DNA of 39,213 nucleotides from Ichthyobacteriaceae bacterium (GCA_023145615.1 JAGLDK010000041.1:1-39213), one strand, 5' to 3'; positions 19,308 to 31,800 are shown, counted from the stretch's first letter. Notes: generated by a model from the sequence alone, not told the origin. Numbers and translations: made by a program.

Positions 19308-19590
19308 ATATTTTCATAGATTTCAGTTTACATATTTTAAATAATTAAAAGCTAAAATCAAAATTATAAGAACTTCTTTTGATGCAGTTGCATCTTTAAT
19401 TTTTTATACGATAATTGACGTTGTCAAATCGAGTGCAAATATAGGTATTAATATCGAAACTAAATATAGCTAAATTATATGTTGTAATTTTTTAAATTTA
19501 ACTACTGCCAATTATAAACTTTATTACTTAATTGTACTGTATTAAAATCAATAATGCCTAAAATGTATATTATGTATATAATATCAACAA

Positions 19591-19650
19591 TCAGTTAAGT
19601 TATAAATTTAACACTCTAAAAATAAGCATTATAATATAGTACGTTTTTTT
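19591..19650. repeat. Dispersed intergenic repeat, partial copy C
   Basis: CAGTTAAGTTATAAATTTAACACTCTAAAAATAAGCATTATAATATAGTACGTTTTTTT. Confidence 0.5.
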
Positions 19651-19659
19651 ATAAAAGAT

Positions 19660-19698
19660 AAAGGCTTAAATAATTAGTAATAATGATTTAAGCCTTTT
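19660..19698. terminator. Terminator downstream of gcvT
   Basis: AAAGGCTTAAAT ... ATTTAAGCCTTTT. Confidence 0.75.
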
Positions 19699-19714
19699 GT
19701 AATTATATATGGTA

Positions 19715-20800
19715 TTATCCTTTATAAAAAGGTAATTTAACTACTTTAGCAGGTATTATGTTTTTTCTGATTTGAATAAAAATTTCAGAATCGGCTTTTG
19801 AAAGTTCTTTAGGAACATACCCCATACCAATTGATTTGTTTAGTGATGGTGACATTGTACCCGAAGTAACATTACCAATTTTAACACCTTCTTTGTTTAC
19901 TATATCGTAACCATGTCGTGCAACACGTTTTCCTTCTAATTCAAAAGCAACAAGTTTTTTGGTAACGCCTTCTTCTTTTTGCTTAGCTAAATAATCGGAG
20001 TTATTAAATTTATTATTAAATTTTGTAATCCATCCAAGTCCTGCTTCAAGTGGAGAAGTGGTATCATCAATATCATTTCCGTATAAACAATATCCCATTT
20101 CTAAACGCAAAGTATCTCTAGAGGCAAGTCCACAAGGCATTATGTTGAATTCTTTTCCAGCATCGAAAATTTTATTCCAAATAATTTCGGCATTTTCGTT
20201 TCTGAAATATATTTCGAAACCACCAGCACCTGTATATCCAGTAGCCGATATTGTTACATCATGAATTCCAGCAAAAGTACCAACTTCGAAAGTGTAAAAT
20301 TTAAGTTCCGATAAATTTACGCTTGTAAGTGTTTGAAGAGCTTCGACAGCTTTAGGTCCTTGCACAGCTAATAACGAATATTGATTGGAAAGGTTATGTA
20401 ATCCAGCCTTGAATTGTTCGTTTTTATTAGTAATCCACTCCCAATCTTTATCAATATTTGCACCATTTACAACAAGCATATACATTTCTGTACTGATTTT
20501 GTAAACAAGTAAATCGTCAACTATTCCTCCATCATTGTTTGGTAAACAAGAATACTGAATTTTACCATCCTCTAATTTCGATACGTCATTTGATGTAATG
20601 TATTCAACTAAATTATAGGCATTAGGTCCACTAATAATGAATTCTCCCATGTGCGAAACATCAAATACGCCCATGTTTTCTCTTACGTTTTTGTGTTCTT
20701 CAATTAAACCCGAATATTGAATCGGCATATTGAATCCTGCAAAATCAATCATTTTTGCACCTAAATTCTCATGAATTTCTTTAAAAGCTGTATTCTTCAT
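19715..20800 (-). CDS. gcvT: Glycine cleavage system T protein (aminomethyltransferase)
   Basis: '[41 protein letters not shown]', '[30 protein letters not shown]', '[19 protein letters not shown]'. Confidence 0.97.
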   Translation of the reverse strand: MKNTAFKEIHENLGAKMIDFAGFNMPIQYSGLIEEHKNVRENMGVFDVSHMGEFIISGPNAYNLVEYITSNDVSKLEDGKIQYSCLPNNDGGIVDDLLVYKISTEMYMLVVNGANIDKDWEWITNKNEQFKAGLHNLSNQYSLLAVQGPKAVEALQTLTSVNLSELKFYTFEVGTFAGIHDVTISATGYTGAGGFEIYFRNENAEIIWNKIFDAGKEFNIMPCGLASRDTLRLEMGYCLYGNDIDDTTSPLEAGLGWITKFNNKFNNSDYLAKQKEEGVTKKLVAFELEGKRVARHGYDIVNKEGVKIGNVTSGTMSPSLNKSIGMGYVPKELSKADSEIFIQIRKNIIPAKVVKLPFYKG

Positions 20801-21101
20801 AACTATAATTTTACCTTCTTTAATGCTATTTGTAATAAATTATAAGTGGTAGCTGATGTTTTTTTTAAAACGGCAAAAGTAGTACAAATAATACATATTT
20901 AAGTTTATTTAACTACATGTTTTGATAAGCCATTTAAATTTATGTTAAACATGTAAATGTAGTTACTAACTTGGGTATTTTTACTATTTTATATCAGAAT
21001 ATTTCAAGTTTTAATCGAGTAATGATGTAGAATGCAGTTGGTTATGTAAGAATTTTAAGGTTTTTGAATATTTTTATTATAGTCTACTAAAAGCCAAAAT
21101 T

Positions 21102-24100
21102 ATGATTCGATTATTTTTATTGTTATTATTTACTTCAAGTTCTATAATAGGTCAGGAAATTATAGTTGATTGGGAATTTAATAACCAAAATATTTCTTTA
21201 GGAAGTAAAGGTCAATTTTATTCTGAAGGTAAACTTTATGCCAAAGTTGCAAGTAATGCTGTAAAAGGAGTAGCCGAAATAGTAAATGTGGAATATTTAA
21301 TACTTGATACATTAAGTTATTCTGATACAATAAAAATTCAACATATTCCGGATTTTAAATTTCATTGGGGGCAAAGTCGTAAGCAACATATACTTAATGT
21401 AAATTTTAATCCATTAGTTATGCGTAATGGAAAAAAACAGCTTGTAAAATCTTTTACGGTAGTTGTTAAAGATGAAGAAGATAGTGGCTCTTTATCAAAA
21501 AAAACTGGATCGGGTTTTGCAACAAATAGTGTTTTGGCAACTGGCAAATGGGTAAAGTTGGCAATAAGTAAATCGGGGGTATTTAAAATAGATTATAATT
21601 TAATGAGCTCAATTGCTCCATTATTAGGCACTACAGTTGATGATTTAAATCCTAAAAATATTGCTGTATTTGGGCAAGTAGGAGGGATGTTGCCAGAAAA
21701 AAATTCGAAATATATTCAAGATGATTTAAGGGAGATACCAATTAGGGTTGATGGAGAAGATGATTTAAAGTTTAATACATCAGATAAAGTTCTTTTTTAT
21801 GCCGAAGGTGCAGGTAAATTTACTTACGATATTGAGAAAACAGAATATTCTCATATTAATAATATCTATACCGATGACACTTATGTTTTTGTAACATTAA
21901 AAAATAATGGAGGAAAAAGAATTGTTACTTCTATACCCGAAACTGGAGCTGTAAAATATACAATAAATACTTATGATGATGTTAGAGTACATGAGGTTGA
22001 TAAAATAAATGTTATGAAATCGGGGCAAACATGGTATGGCGAAAACTTTGAAACTGAAGGTAATTTAAATACTTCGTTTGTTTTTAATAACCGAATAACG
22101 AGTAAGCCAATATCAGTAAAAAGCCGAATAGCATATAAAGATGATAAAGGAAAAAAACTAGGTATTAAGATTAACGAAAGCACAATTTATACTTATGAAA
22201 TACAAAAAAAGGTATCATACAATTATAAAACCCAAACTAATAAAAGTAACTATACAGGAACTGCAAAAACATTAAACCTTAAGTTGACTTTTAATGGAGA
22301 GAGTGGTGATTTAGGATATTTAGATTTTTTGCTTTTATCAGCAAAAAGTAATTTAAATGCTACTGGAAATCAGTTTATATTTAGAAGTAGTGTATATGTA
22401 AATAAAAACGAAATAAAAGAATATAAAATAAGTAATCAACAAAATGTTGCAGATGTATGGAGTGTTGTAAATCCACTTAAACCTGTTGTTATGCCATTAA
22501 AACGAAATGGAGATTTTGCAACATTTAAAAAGAAACATATTGGAATTGAAGAATTTGTAATGTTGTCGGGTAACGATTATTATGTTCCTTTATTAATAGG
22601 AGGGGTTGCTAATCAGAATTTACACTCATTACAACCTGTTGAATACTTAATTATTACTTCGAAAGAATTTATGCTTAATGCTGAAAAGTTGGCAAATTTT
22701 CATAGAAAAAAGATGACAGTTACTGTTGTTGATGTTAAAGATATTTATAATGAGTTTAGTGCAGGAAGGCAAGATTTGGTTGCAATACGCCAATTTGTAA
22801 GAATGATTTATCATAAAGGAGATTGTTCTGATCCATTAAAGTATTTGCTAATGTTTGGAGATGCATCTTATGATTTTAAAAACAGAGTAGATAATAATAC
22901 AAATTATGTACCGTCATATCAAAGTTATTCGGCTGAGTTAACCAAAGGAAGTACAAAAGTTACAGACGATTTTTTTGCATTAATGGACAATGATGAAGGA
23001 GATAATGTTATTGGTTCGGATATGATTGATATTGCTGTAGGAAGAATACCGATTAGGAAAACAACTGATGCTGATAATGTTGTTAATAAAATTATAGCAT
23101 ACAATACAAAGGCTACGTATGGTAATTGGAAAAATAAAATTCAGTTTGTGGTTGATGATGCTACTCATGATTGGGAAATTGATATGTTTAAATATGTTGA
23201 AAGATTATCGACTAAAATGGATAATAGGGTAGGTGTTTACAATCATCAAAAAATATATTTAGATAATTATAAAATACAAACTGTTGCCGGTATAAAAGCT
23301 TATCCTCAAGCTCATGCAGAGTTAATGAATAATTTACAAGGTGGAAATTTAGTAACAAGTTTTACAGGGCATGGTAGTAGATATGTTTGGACTGCTAATA
23401 AATTATTCTATTCGTTAAGAAATGTTCCGGAATTAAAAAATATAAATAAATTACCCATGTTTATTACTATTACGTGCGAGTTTTCTCGTTTTGATAGACC
23501 AGATGTTGCTTATTGTGGAGGAGAGCAGTTAATAAGTTCGAATAAAGGTGGGGCTATTGGTTTAATTTCTACTACAAGAGAAATTGGTGCAAGTACAGGA
23601 ATGAAAATTAATAGTAAAGTTTTTGATTATTTATTTCCGCTTGAAAATAAAAACAGAATACCTATTGGAGAGGTTTTAAGATTAACTAAAAACGATTTAT
23701 ATAGCATACCTAGTAGAAGAACAATTTTTTTAATTGGCGATCCGGCGTTAATGTTGGCTTATCCTGATGATGAAATAATTTTAACAAGTGTTAACAATGG
23801 TTTGGCAAAAACCGATACTATTAAGGCTTTAATGGATGTTAATATTAAAGGAGAAATTAGAAAACTAGGATCTTTAGTAAATGAATTTAACGGAGAATTA
23901 GATGTTGTTATTTATGATGATAAAGAAAATAAAGAGTCGTTAGATAATAATAATTTGGGTAGTAAATTACCATACTGGGAGCAAGAAAAAATTATATATC
24001 AAGGTAAAGCAAGTGTAGTTAATGGTAAGTTCGATTTTAATTTTACAGCTCCAGAAGGTATTAGTTATAAAGTTGGAGATGGTAAAATATCAATGTATGC

Positions 24101-24836
24101 AAGTTCTGAATTATCAGATGCGTCGGGTTTTAATATAAATTTAAAAGTTGGAGATGTTGTTGCTAAATATGATTTAGATAAAAAAGGTCCTGAGGTTATG
24201 GTTTATGTTGATGATAAATTGTTGCCCAACGGAGGTTTGGTAAAATCAAGTTCGATGTTGAAGATTAATTTTGCCGATGAATCGGGAATTAATACAATGA
24301 GTATTAAATCGGAACAAGAATTAAATGTTTCAGTAAAAAAAGAAGGAGACGAAAATAAAACTGTATTGAATACTAATTACGAAGCTGAAATTAATGATTC
24401 TAAAAAAGGAACAGCAGTTTATGAGTTTTTAGATTTAAATTCAGGAAAATACCAACTTGAGGTTTCTGTTTCGGATGTTTATAATAATATATCTACCAAA
24501 AAAATAAAATTCGAAGTTGATGATAATGCTAAACAAGTTGTAGATGAGGTGAGTAATTATCCTAATCCTTTTACTAATAGCACTATGTTTAAGTTTAGTA
24601 ATGGTACAATTAACAATATTAATTTAGTTGAAATTAATATATATACCATTTCGGGCAGGTTAGTAAAAACTATAATTGAAGAAGGAGACTTTAATGAAAA
24701 TGAAATAAAGTGGAATGGTGAAACTGATAATGGTACTAAACTTGATGCTGGAACTTATTTTTATAAAATTTCAGTAAAAAATATAGATGGTAATATTTTT
24801 GAAAGTGGTGTTGGTAAATTGATGATTTTAAATTGA
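21102..24836 (+). CDS. porU: PorU-like type IX secretion C25 cysteine peptidase, copy 1
   Basis: 'DLVAIRQFVRMIY', 'LLMFGDASYDFKNR', 'SFTGHGSRYVW', 'FITITCEFSRFD', 'GGAIGLISTTREIGASTG', 'LIGDPALMLAYPDD', C-terminal 'NYPNPFTN...SGRLVKTI'. Confidence 0.9.
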   Translation: MIRLFLLLLFTSSSIIGQEIIVDWEFNNQNISLGSKGQFYSEGKLYAKVASNAVKGVAEIVNVEYLILDTLSYSDTIKIQHIPDFKFHWGQSRKQHILNVNFNPLVMRNGKKQLVKSFTVVVKDEEDSGSLSKKTGSGFATNSVLATGKWVKLAISKSGVFKIDYNLMSSIAPLLGTTVDDLNPKNIAVFGQVGGMLPEKNSKYIQDDLREIPIRVDGEDDLKFNTSDKVLFYAEGAGKFTYDIEKTEYSHINNIYTDDTYVFVTLKNNGGKRIVTSIPETGAVKYTINTYDDVRVHEVDKINVMKSGQTWYGENFETEGNLNTSFVFNNRITSKPISVKSRIAYKDDKGKKLGIKINESTIYTYEIQKKVSYNYKTQTNKSNYTGTAKTLNLKLTFNGESGDLGYLDFLLLSAKSNLNATGNQFIFRSSVYVNKNEIKEYKISNQQNVADVWSVVNPLKPVVMPLKRNGDFATFKKKHIGIEEFVMLSGNDYYVPLLIGGVANQNLHSLQPVEYLIITSKEFMLNAEKLANFHRKKMTVTVVDVKDIYNEFSAGRQDLVAIRQFVRMIYHKGDCSDPLKYLLMFGDASYDFKNRVDNNTNYVPSYQSYSAELTKGSTKVTDDFFALMDNDEGDNVIGSDMIDIAVGRIPIRKTTDADNVVNKIIAYNTKATYGNWKNKIQFVVDDATHDWEIDMFKYVERLSTKMDNRVGVYNHQKIYLDNYKIQTVAGIKAYPQAHAELMNNLQGGNLVTSFTGHGSRYVWTANKLFYSLRNVPELKNINKLPMFITITCEFSRFDRPDVAYCGGEQLISSNKGGAIGLISTTREIGASTGMKINSKVFDYLFPLENKNRIPIGEVLRLTKNDLYSIPSRRTIFLIGDPALMLAYPDDEIILTSVNNGLAKTDTIKALMDVNIKGEIRKLGSLVNEFNGELDVVIYDDKENKESLDNNNLGSKLPYWEQEKIIYQGKASVVNGKFDFNFTAPEGISYKVGDGKISMYASSELSDASGFNINLKVGDVVAKYDLDKKGPEVMVYVDDKLLPNGGLVKSSSMLKINFADESGINTMSIKSEQELNVSVKKEGDENKTVLNTNYEAEINDSKKGTAVYEFLDLNSGKYQLEVSVSDVYNNISTKKIKFEVDDNAKQVVDEVSNYPNPFTNSTMFKFSNGTINNINLVEINIYTISGRLVKTIIEEGDFNENEIKWNGETDNGTKLDAGTYFYKISVKNIDGNIFESGVGKLMILN

Positions 24837-24953
24837 ATATTCAGCTAATAATAGCTTGATTTTTATTTGTATAAGTTGCATAATTATATGAGATATAAAA
24901 TAAGGAATAATATCTATATTTGGGCATTGATTTATATAAATAAAAATTTAAAT

Positions 24954-27900
24954 ATGATAAGATTTGCCTTTATTTTCATGGTCATTGTGTTATCAAATTC
25001 ATCTCAGGCACAAGAAATTAAAATTAATTGGAATATACAGGATTCTAATATTAGCTTAAATGCTGAAAATCAGTATTATGCTAATGGTAGGTTGAATGCT
25101 GAAATTTCTCGTAGTTATAATAGTGGTACTCCTGAAATTATTAGTGTTAACTATATTAATATTGATACTTTAGTTTTTACTGATAGTATTAAGGCATCAT
25201 CTGATTTAGATTTCGAATTTAATTGGGGTAAAAGCAGAGATGAGTATATTTTAGATGTTAATTTTAATCCTTTAATAATTAGTGGTGAACAAAAAAAGTT
25301 GGTTTCTTCTTTTGCTGTTTTGATAGATGATAAAGTTGTTACTAAAAATGTTTTATCGAAAAAAACTGAATTTAATTTTGCCGAAAATAGTGTGCTTTCT
25401 GATGGTAATTGGGTAAAATTAGCAATTAACAAAACAGGTGTTTTTCAGATTGATTATAAATTAATGAAGGAAATAGCATCGGCTTTAGGTAAGGATATAG
25501 ATGATGTAAATCCTGAAAATATTTCAATTTATGGTCAGAAAGGTGGAATGTTGCCTGAGGTAAATGAGGATTATAAATCGGACGATTTAGTAGAATTAGC
25601 TATTAGGATTGAAGGAGAAGGAGATTTAAAATTTAATAAAAACGATAGAGTTGTTTTTTATGCCGAAGGTGCCGATGAAATTGGGTTTGATAATGGTTTG
25701 TTTTATCATAGAAAAAATATATACACCGATGAAACGTATGTTTTTATAACAATAAAAAATAATAAAGGAGCTAGGGTTGAAAAACAAAAACTAATTAATG
25801 TTGCTCCCGATTATAAAACATCAACATATAATGATGTTAGGTTTCATGAATTAGAAAACACTAATGTTTTGCATTCGGGACAAAATTGGGTTGGAGAAGA
25901 TTTTGATGTTGAAAAAGATGTTTCAATAAAGTTTAATTTTTTAAACAGAATTGTAGATAAACCTGTATCTGTAAAAAGTGGAATTGTTTATGCAAAAGGA
26001 GCAACTAAAAAACTTAATTTAAAGGTTAATAACACTTTATTATATACCTATAATTTGTTGAGTAAAAAACCTGGGGGTTTTGATGATGAAAAAAACTCGA
26101 GCATTTATGTTGGCTCAGAAAAAGATTTGGATGTAAGTTTTAATTATACGTCGGAAACGGGAGAGAAATTGTATTTAGATTATTTGTTTGTGGAAGCCGA
26201 ATGTAATTTAAATGCTACAGGAAATCAGCTAAATTTTAGAAGTAAAAATTATAATAACAAATCAGGAATTAAAGAATATTCAATTAGTAATAAAGCAAAC
26301 TTAAAAGAGGTTTGGGATGTTACAAATCCATTAAAAGTAATTTCCGAAAATATTATAATTGACGGTGATTTAGCAAAATTTAAAGCCGAAGATGTTGATG
26401 ATAGTGTTGCAGAATATGTAATGTTATCGGGAAAGGAATATTATACACCAACTTTGGTAGGGAAGGTGAAAAGTCAGAATTTACATTTAGATAAAGCTGT
26501 TGATTATATAATAGTTTCGCATGGAGATTTTATGGCATCAGCAAAAAATCTAGCCGATTTTCATAGAGGAAAAGGTTTGATGGTGAAGGTTGTTGAAGTT
26601 GACGATATTTATAATGAATTTAGTGCAGGACGACAAGATTTGGTTGCAATACGCCAATATGTTAGAATGATTTACAAAAAGAGTATTGGAAGTACTAATG
26701 AACTAAAATATTTATTAATGTTTGGCGATGCGTCGTACGATTTTAAAAATAGGTTAGAGCATAATACTAATATTGTTCCATCGTATCATTTTAAGGAAAG
26801 TATTATTGAATTAAAAAGTATTGTTACTGATGATTTTTTTACAGTAATGGATTTAAAAGAAGGAGGAAATATATCGGGCAGAAGTAATGTTATGGATATT
26901 GCTGTTGGTAGAATTCCAGTTCATAAAATTGAAGATGCCGAAAATGTTGTTGCTAAAATTGTAGGCTATAATACTGTAGAAACTTTTGGTGCTTGGCGTA
27001 ATAATATTCAGTTTGTAGTTGATGATGCTACTAACTATAATAATAGTTTTGAAGTTGAATTATTTAAAGGAGTTGAACGATTAGCGGTAAGTTTAGGTAA
27101 TGATTTTGGAATATATAATCAGCAAAAAGTTTATTTAGATACTTACAAACCCATTATTAATGCTGGTTTAATTACTTATCCTAAAGCTCACGAAGATTTA
27201 ATGCAAAATTTGCAGAAAGGAAATTTGGTTACAAATTATTCTGGTCATGGTAGTGAATTTACTTGGACAGGAAATGGTTTGTTTAATGGAGTTAACGATG
27301 TTGAAAAACTTACAAATAATAAGAATTTACCATTATTTGTAACAATTACGTGTAGTTTTTCTAAATACGATAATCCTGAAATAGAATATTCGGGAGGAGA
27401 AAAAATATTGAATTATGCTAATGGTGGAGGTATTGGATTAATATCTACAACACGAGAAATTCAGGCTAATGCGGGTAGTGCACTCCATGAGTTGATGTTT
27501 AAATACTTGTTTTCGAAAGAGAGAAAATATACAATAGGAGAGGTGTTGCGTTATGCAAAAAATAATCTTTTAGGCGAAAATACTAGAAGTACAGTTTCGT
27601 TATTGGGCGATCCGGCTTTAATGTTGGCGTATCCTGATGAAGAAGTTGTAATGACTAAGGTTAACGAAAAAGAAGTTGATGGTTCGGAAGTTATAGAATC
27701 GTTAATGCATGTAAGTATTGAAGGTGAGGTTCGTAAATCGGGGGTAATAAATAGTAGTTTTAATGGAGAAGTTAATACTGTGCTTTTTGATAAAGTAGAT
27801 TACAGAACATCGTTAAATAATAATAATTTGCCTTTTGCACCAGTAGATTATAGAGTTCAGGATAATGTTATTTATAAAGGAATATCGAGTGTGAAGGCGG

Positions 27901-28721
27901 GTAAGTTTACTGCCGAATTTATTGTTCCAAAAGATATTAATTACTCTGTTGGAAATGGTAAGATTTCGTTTTATGCAAAATCTAATTTAACCGATGCAAC
28001 AGGTTTTAATTCTGAAATAAAAGTAGGAGGTGTATTTGATCAATCAATAACCGACGAAACGGGTCCGGATATTGAAGTGTTTATTAATGATAAACTGTTT
28101 GCAGATGGAGGTGTTACAAATTCAAGCCCTGTTTTGCTGATGAATTTAATGGATGTTTCGGGTATAAATACTGTTGGAAATGGCATTGGGCACGATTTTA
28201 GTGTTACAGTACGTAAAGATGGAGAAGTTGAGAAAATAAAGTTAAATGCAAATTACCAATCTCAAATTGATGATTTTACAAAAGGTAAAGCTAAATATGA
28301 GTTTTTGGGTTTAGAGCAAGGTACTTATGAACTTGAAATTTCGGCATGGGATGTTTATAATAATTCATCGTATAAAAAAATAAGTTTTATTGTTCAGGAC
28401 GATGAAAAATTAGTACTTGGTAAAGTGTTTAATTTTCCAAATCCGTTTAAAAACGAAACAACATTTAGATTTACACATAATAAACCAAACGATATACTTT
28501 CGTCGGATATTGAAATTTATACAACAACTGGGCAGTTAGTTAAAACTGTTACACATAATGGAATCTATAATGGTTTTGTGGCTCAGGATGTTAAATGGGA
28601 TGGTACATCGTATAGTGGAAATAAGTTAAAACCAGGAGTTTATTATTATAGAATTATTGTAAAAACAATTGATGGTAAAATTTCGAATAGCGATGTAGGA
28701 AAATTAATTATATCGTTATAG
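24954..28721 (+). CDS. porU: PorU-like type IX secretion C25 cysteine peptidase, copy 2 (start at ATG 24954 with signal peptide preferred over 24867)
   Basis: 'NYSGHGSEFTW', 'FVTITCSFSKYDNP' (TCSFS instead of TCEFS), 'LLGDPALMLAYPDEE', 'FPNPFKNETTFRF'. Confidence 0.88.
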   Translation: MIRFAFIFMVIVLSNSSQAQEIKINWNIQDSNISLNAENQYYANGRLNAEISRSYNSGTPEIISVNYINIDTLVFTDSIKASSDLDFEFNWGKSRDEYILDVNFNPLIISGEQKKLVSSFAVLIDDKVVTKNVLSKKTEFNFAENSVLSDGNWVKLAINKTGVFQIDYKLMKEIASALGKDIDDVNPENISIYGQKGGMLPEVNEDYKSDDLVELAIRIEGEGDLKFNKNDRVVFYAEGADEIGFDNGLFYHRKNIYTDETYVFITIKNNKGARVEKQKLINVAPDYKTSTYNDVRFHELENTNVLHSGQNWVGEDFDVEKDVSIKFNFLNRIVDKPVSVKSGIVYAKGATKKLNLKVNNTLLYTYNLLSKKPGGFDDEKNSSIYVGSEKDLDVSFNYTSETGEKLYLDYLFVEAECNLNATGNQLNFRSKNYNNKSGIKEYSISNKANLKEVWDVTNPLKVISENIIIDGDLAKFKAEDVDDSVAEYVMLSGKEYYTPTLVGKVKSQNLHLDKAVDYIIVSHGDFMASAKNLADFHRGKGLMVKVVEVDDIYNEFSAGRQDLVAIRQYVRMIYKKSIGSTNELKYLLMFGDASYDFKNRLEHNTNIVPSYHFKESIIELKSIVTDDFFTVMDLKEGGNISGRSNVMDIAVGRIPVHKIEDAENVVAKIVGYNTVETFGAWRNNIQFVVDDATNYNNSFEVELFKGVERLAVSLGNDFGIYNQQKVYLDTYKPIINAGLITYPKAHEDLMQNLQKGNLVTNYSGHGSEFTWTGNGLFNGVNDVEKLTNNKNLPLFVTITCSFSKYDNPEIEYSGGEKILNYANGGGIGLISTTREIQANAGSALHELMFKYLFSKERKYTIGEVLRYAKNNLLGENTRSTVSLLGDPALMLAYPDEEVVMTKVNEKEVDGSEVIESLMHVSIEGEVRKSGVINSSFNGEVNTVLFDKVDYRTSLNNNNLPFAPVDYRVQDNVIYKGISSVKAGKFTAEFIVPKDINYSVGNGKISFYAKSNLTDATGFNSEIKVGGVFDQSITDETGPDIEVFINDKLFADGGVTNSSPVLLMNLMDVSGINTVGNGIGHDFSVTVRKDGEVEKIKLNANYQSQIDDFTKGKAKYEFLGLEQGTYELEISAWDVYNNSSYKKISFIVQDDEKLVLGKVFNFPNPFKNETTFRFTHNKPNDILSSDIEIYTTTGQLVKTVTHNGIYNGFVAQDVKWDGTSYSGNKLKPGVYYYRIIVKTIDGKISNSDVGKLIISL

Positions 28722-28898
28722 TAAGTTAGTGTTATTAAGTTTTTTTAATTCAGTAACTGTAAGGTTTTTATGTTGATAATCAGTATTGTAGTAAGTTAGT
28801 AGTGTGATATTTGTAGTTAAGTAGTGTTTAAAGTATCTATAATGTATAAAATAAGAAATATTATCTATATTTGAACACTGACCAAAAAAACTCAAAAT

Positions 28899-31800
28899 AT
28901 GATAAGATTTGTCATAATATTCTTTGCCATTGTGCTATCAAATTTTTCTCAGGCACAGGAGGTTAAAATTAATTGGAAAATATTGGATACTAATATTGGT
29001 TTAAATATTGGAAGTCAATATTATGCCGATGGTAAACTTAATACCGTAATTTCTCGTAGCTCTTATAGTGGTACTCCTCAAATAATAAATGTTAATTATA
29101 TAAATATTGATACATTAGTTTTTACTGATGAGGTTAAGGCTTCGTTAAGTTCTGATTTTAAATTTAATTGGGGTAAAAGTAGAGATGAGTATATTTTAGA
29201 TGTTAATTTTAATCCTTTAATAATTAGTGGCGGACAAAAAAAGTTGGTTTCTTCTTTTACTGTTTTGGTAGATGATAAAGTTATTACTGAAAGTGTTTTG
29301 TTGAAAAAGACTAATGTTGGTTTTGCTGTAAATAGTGTGCTTTCTGCAGGCGATTGGGTTAAATTATCGATTAATAAAACAGGTGTATTTCAGATTGATT
29401 ATAATTTAATGCAAGAAATTACATCTGCAATGGGTAGAAATTTAGAGGATATAAATCCTGAAAATATTTCTATTTACGGTAATAATGGAGGAATGTTGAA
29501 TGAGGTAAATTCCGAATATATATCAGACGATTTAGTTGAGTTGGCAATACAAGTTGAAGGAGAAGAAGACTTAAAGTTTGATGCAAATGATAGAATTGTT
29601 TTTTATGCCGAAGGTGCTGATGAAATAAAATTTAAAAGAAGTTTATACATTCATAAAAAAAATATTTATACTGATAAAACTTATGTTTTTGTAACTATAA
29701 ATGATAAAAAAGGAAATAGAGTAAAAAAACTAAAATCAGTTAATGAAAAAGCTGATTATAAAATATCAACTTACGAAGATGTTCAGTTTCATGATTTAGA
29801 AAATATTAACATTCTGCATTCTGGACAAAATTGGGTTGGAGAGGATTTTGATGTTGAAAAAAATGTTTCAGTAAAGTTTAATTTTCCAAACAGAATATTG
29901 GATAAGCCTGTGTTGGTTAAAAGTAAAATTATTTATGCTAACGGAGGTGTAAAAGAACTTGGTTTAAGCGTTAATAAAACTTTATTATATACATATAAAA
30001 TACCCGATAAGTATCCCGGATATTATGGGCGTAAAACAAATTCGAGTAATTATAATGGTGCAGGTTCAGAACTGAATGTTACGTTTAATTATTCGGCACC
30101 ATCTGGAGAGAAATTGTATTTAGATTATTTATTATTAATAGCCGAGAGTAAATTAAAAGCTACAGGAAATCAATTATCGTTCAGAAATAGCATGTTTAAT
30201 AATGCTTTAGGTGTTAAAGAATATTCTATCAGCAACGAAAGTAAATTAAAAGAGGTTTGGAATGTTACTAATGCATTAAATCCTACTTCGGTAAATATTA
30301 CAAGAGAAGGAGATGTTGCCAAATTTAAAATGGCTCATGATAAAATTGCTGAATTTGTAATCCTATCGGGAAACGAATATTATAAACCTGAATTGATAGG
30401 TAAGGTTGCAAATCAAAATCTGCATTTTGATAAAGCTGTTAATTATATAATAGTTTCGGATGGAGATTTTATGGCACCTGCAAAAAATCTAGCTAATTAT
30501 CATGAAGGAAAAGGTTTAAAAGTTAAGGTTGTTGATGTTGATGATATTTATAACGAATTTAGTGCAGGACGACAAGATTTGGTTGCAATACGTCAATATG
30601 TTAGAATGATTTACGAAAAAAGTATTGGAACTAAATCGGAACTTAAATATTTATTAATGTTTGGCGATGCATCGTATGATTTTAAAGATAGAGTTGAGGA
30701 TAATACAAACATAGTTCCATCGTATCAGGTAGTAGAAAGTTTTTCGGAAACAAATAGTTTTGTTACCGACGATTTTTTCGGAGTAATGGATGCTTCGGAA
30801 GGAGGAAATATTACAAGTAGAAGTAATGTTGTAGATATTGCTATTGGTAGAATTCCGGTACATGAAATTGAAGATGCAGAAAATGCGGTAGCCAAAATTA
30901 TAGGCTATAATACTGTTGAAACTTATGGTGCTTGGCGTAATAATGTTCAGTTTGTGGTTGATGATGCTACTGCCGAAGATGGTTGGGAGGTTGAGTTATT
31001 TAGAGATGTAGAAGGTTTGTCGGCAAATTTAAAAAGTACTTTAGGAACTTATAATCATCAAAAGATTTATTTAGATACTTACAAACCAATTGTTAATGCT
31101 GGTTTAGTTAGTTATCCAAAGGCTCATGTTGATTTAATGCAGAATTTGCAAGGAGGAAATTTGGTTACAAATTATTCGGGTCATGGAAATGAGTTTGAAT
31201 GGACTGGAAATGGCTTGTTTGATGGAATTAATGATGTTGAAAATTTAACTAATAACAATAATTTACCTTTATTTATTACTATTACTTGTGAGTTTTCGAG
31301 ATACGATAATCCAGATATTAAGTATTCGGGTGGAGATAAATTATTGAGTTATGCATATGGTGGTGGAATTGGTTTAATTTCTACAACACGTAAAATAGGA
31401 CCAACAGCTGGTGGTGCACTTCATAAATCGGTGTTGGAGCATTTGTTTACTTCTGAAGAAAAAAAGACAATTGGAGAGGCTTTGCGTCTTGCAAAAAATG
31501 CTCAATTAGCATATTCAAGCAGAAGAACTATTTCGTATTTAGGCGATCCGGCGTTAATGCTTGCATATCCTAAAGATGAGGTTGTGCTTACTAAGGTTAA
31601 TGAAAAAGAAATTGGATCTGAAACTGATACTATAAAATCGTTGATGCATGTTAGTATTGAAGGTGAAATACGTAAACAGGGAGTAATAAATAGTGGTTTT
31701 AACGGAGAAGTTAGTACGGTACTTTTTGATAAAGTAGATTACCGAAAATCGTTAAATAATAATAATGTAAAATATGAAAATCCTATTGTAGATTATTGGA

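Noticed and set aside
20911-20963. Glycine riboswitch or regulatory hairpin near gcvT/porU (AACTACAT ... ATGTAGTT)
   Set aside because: Only an 8-bp inverted repeat with a long AT-rich loop; no riboswitch core recognised.
28721-28800. 10-bp direct repeat GTAAGTTAGT (28721-28730 and 28791-28800)
   Set aside because: Too short in AT-rich intergenic sequence to support an element call.
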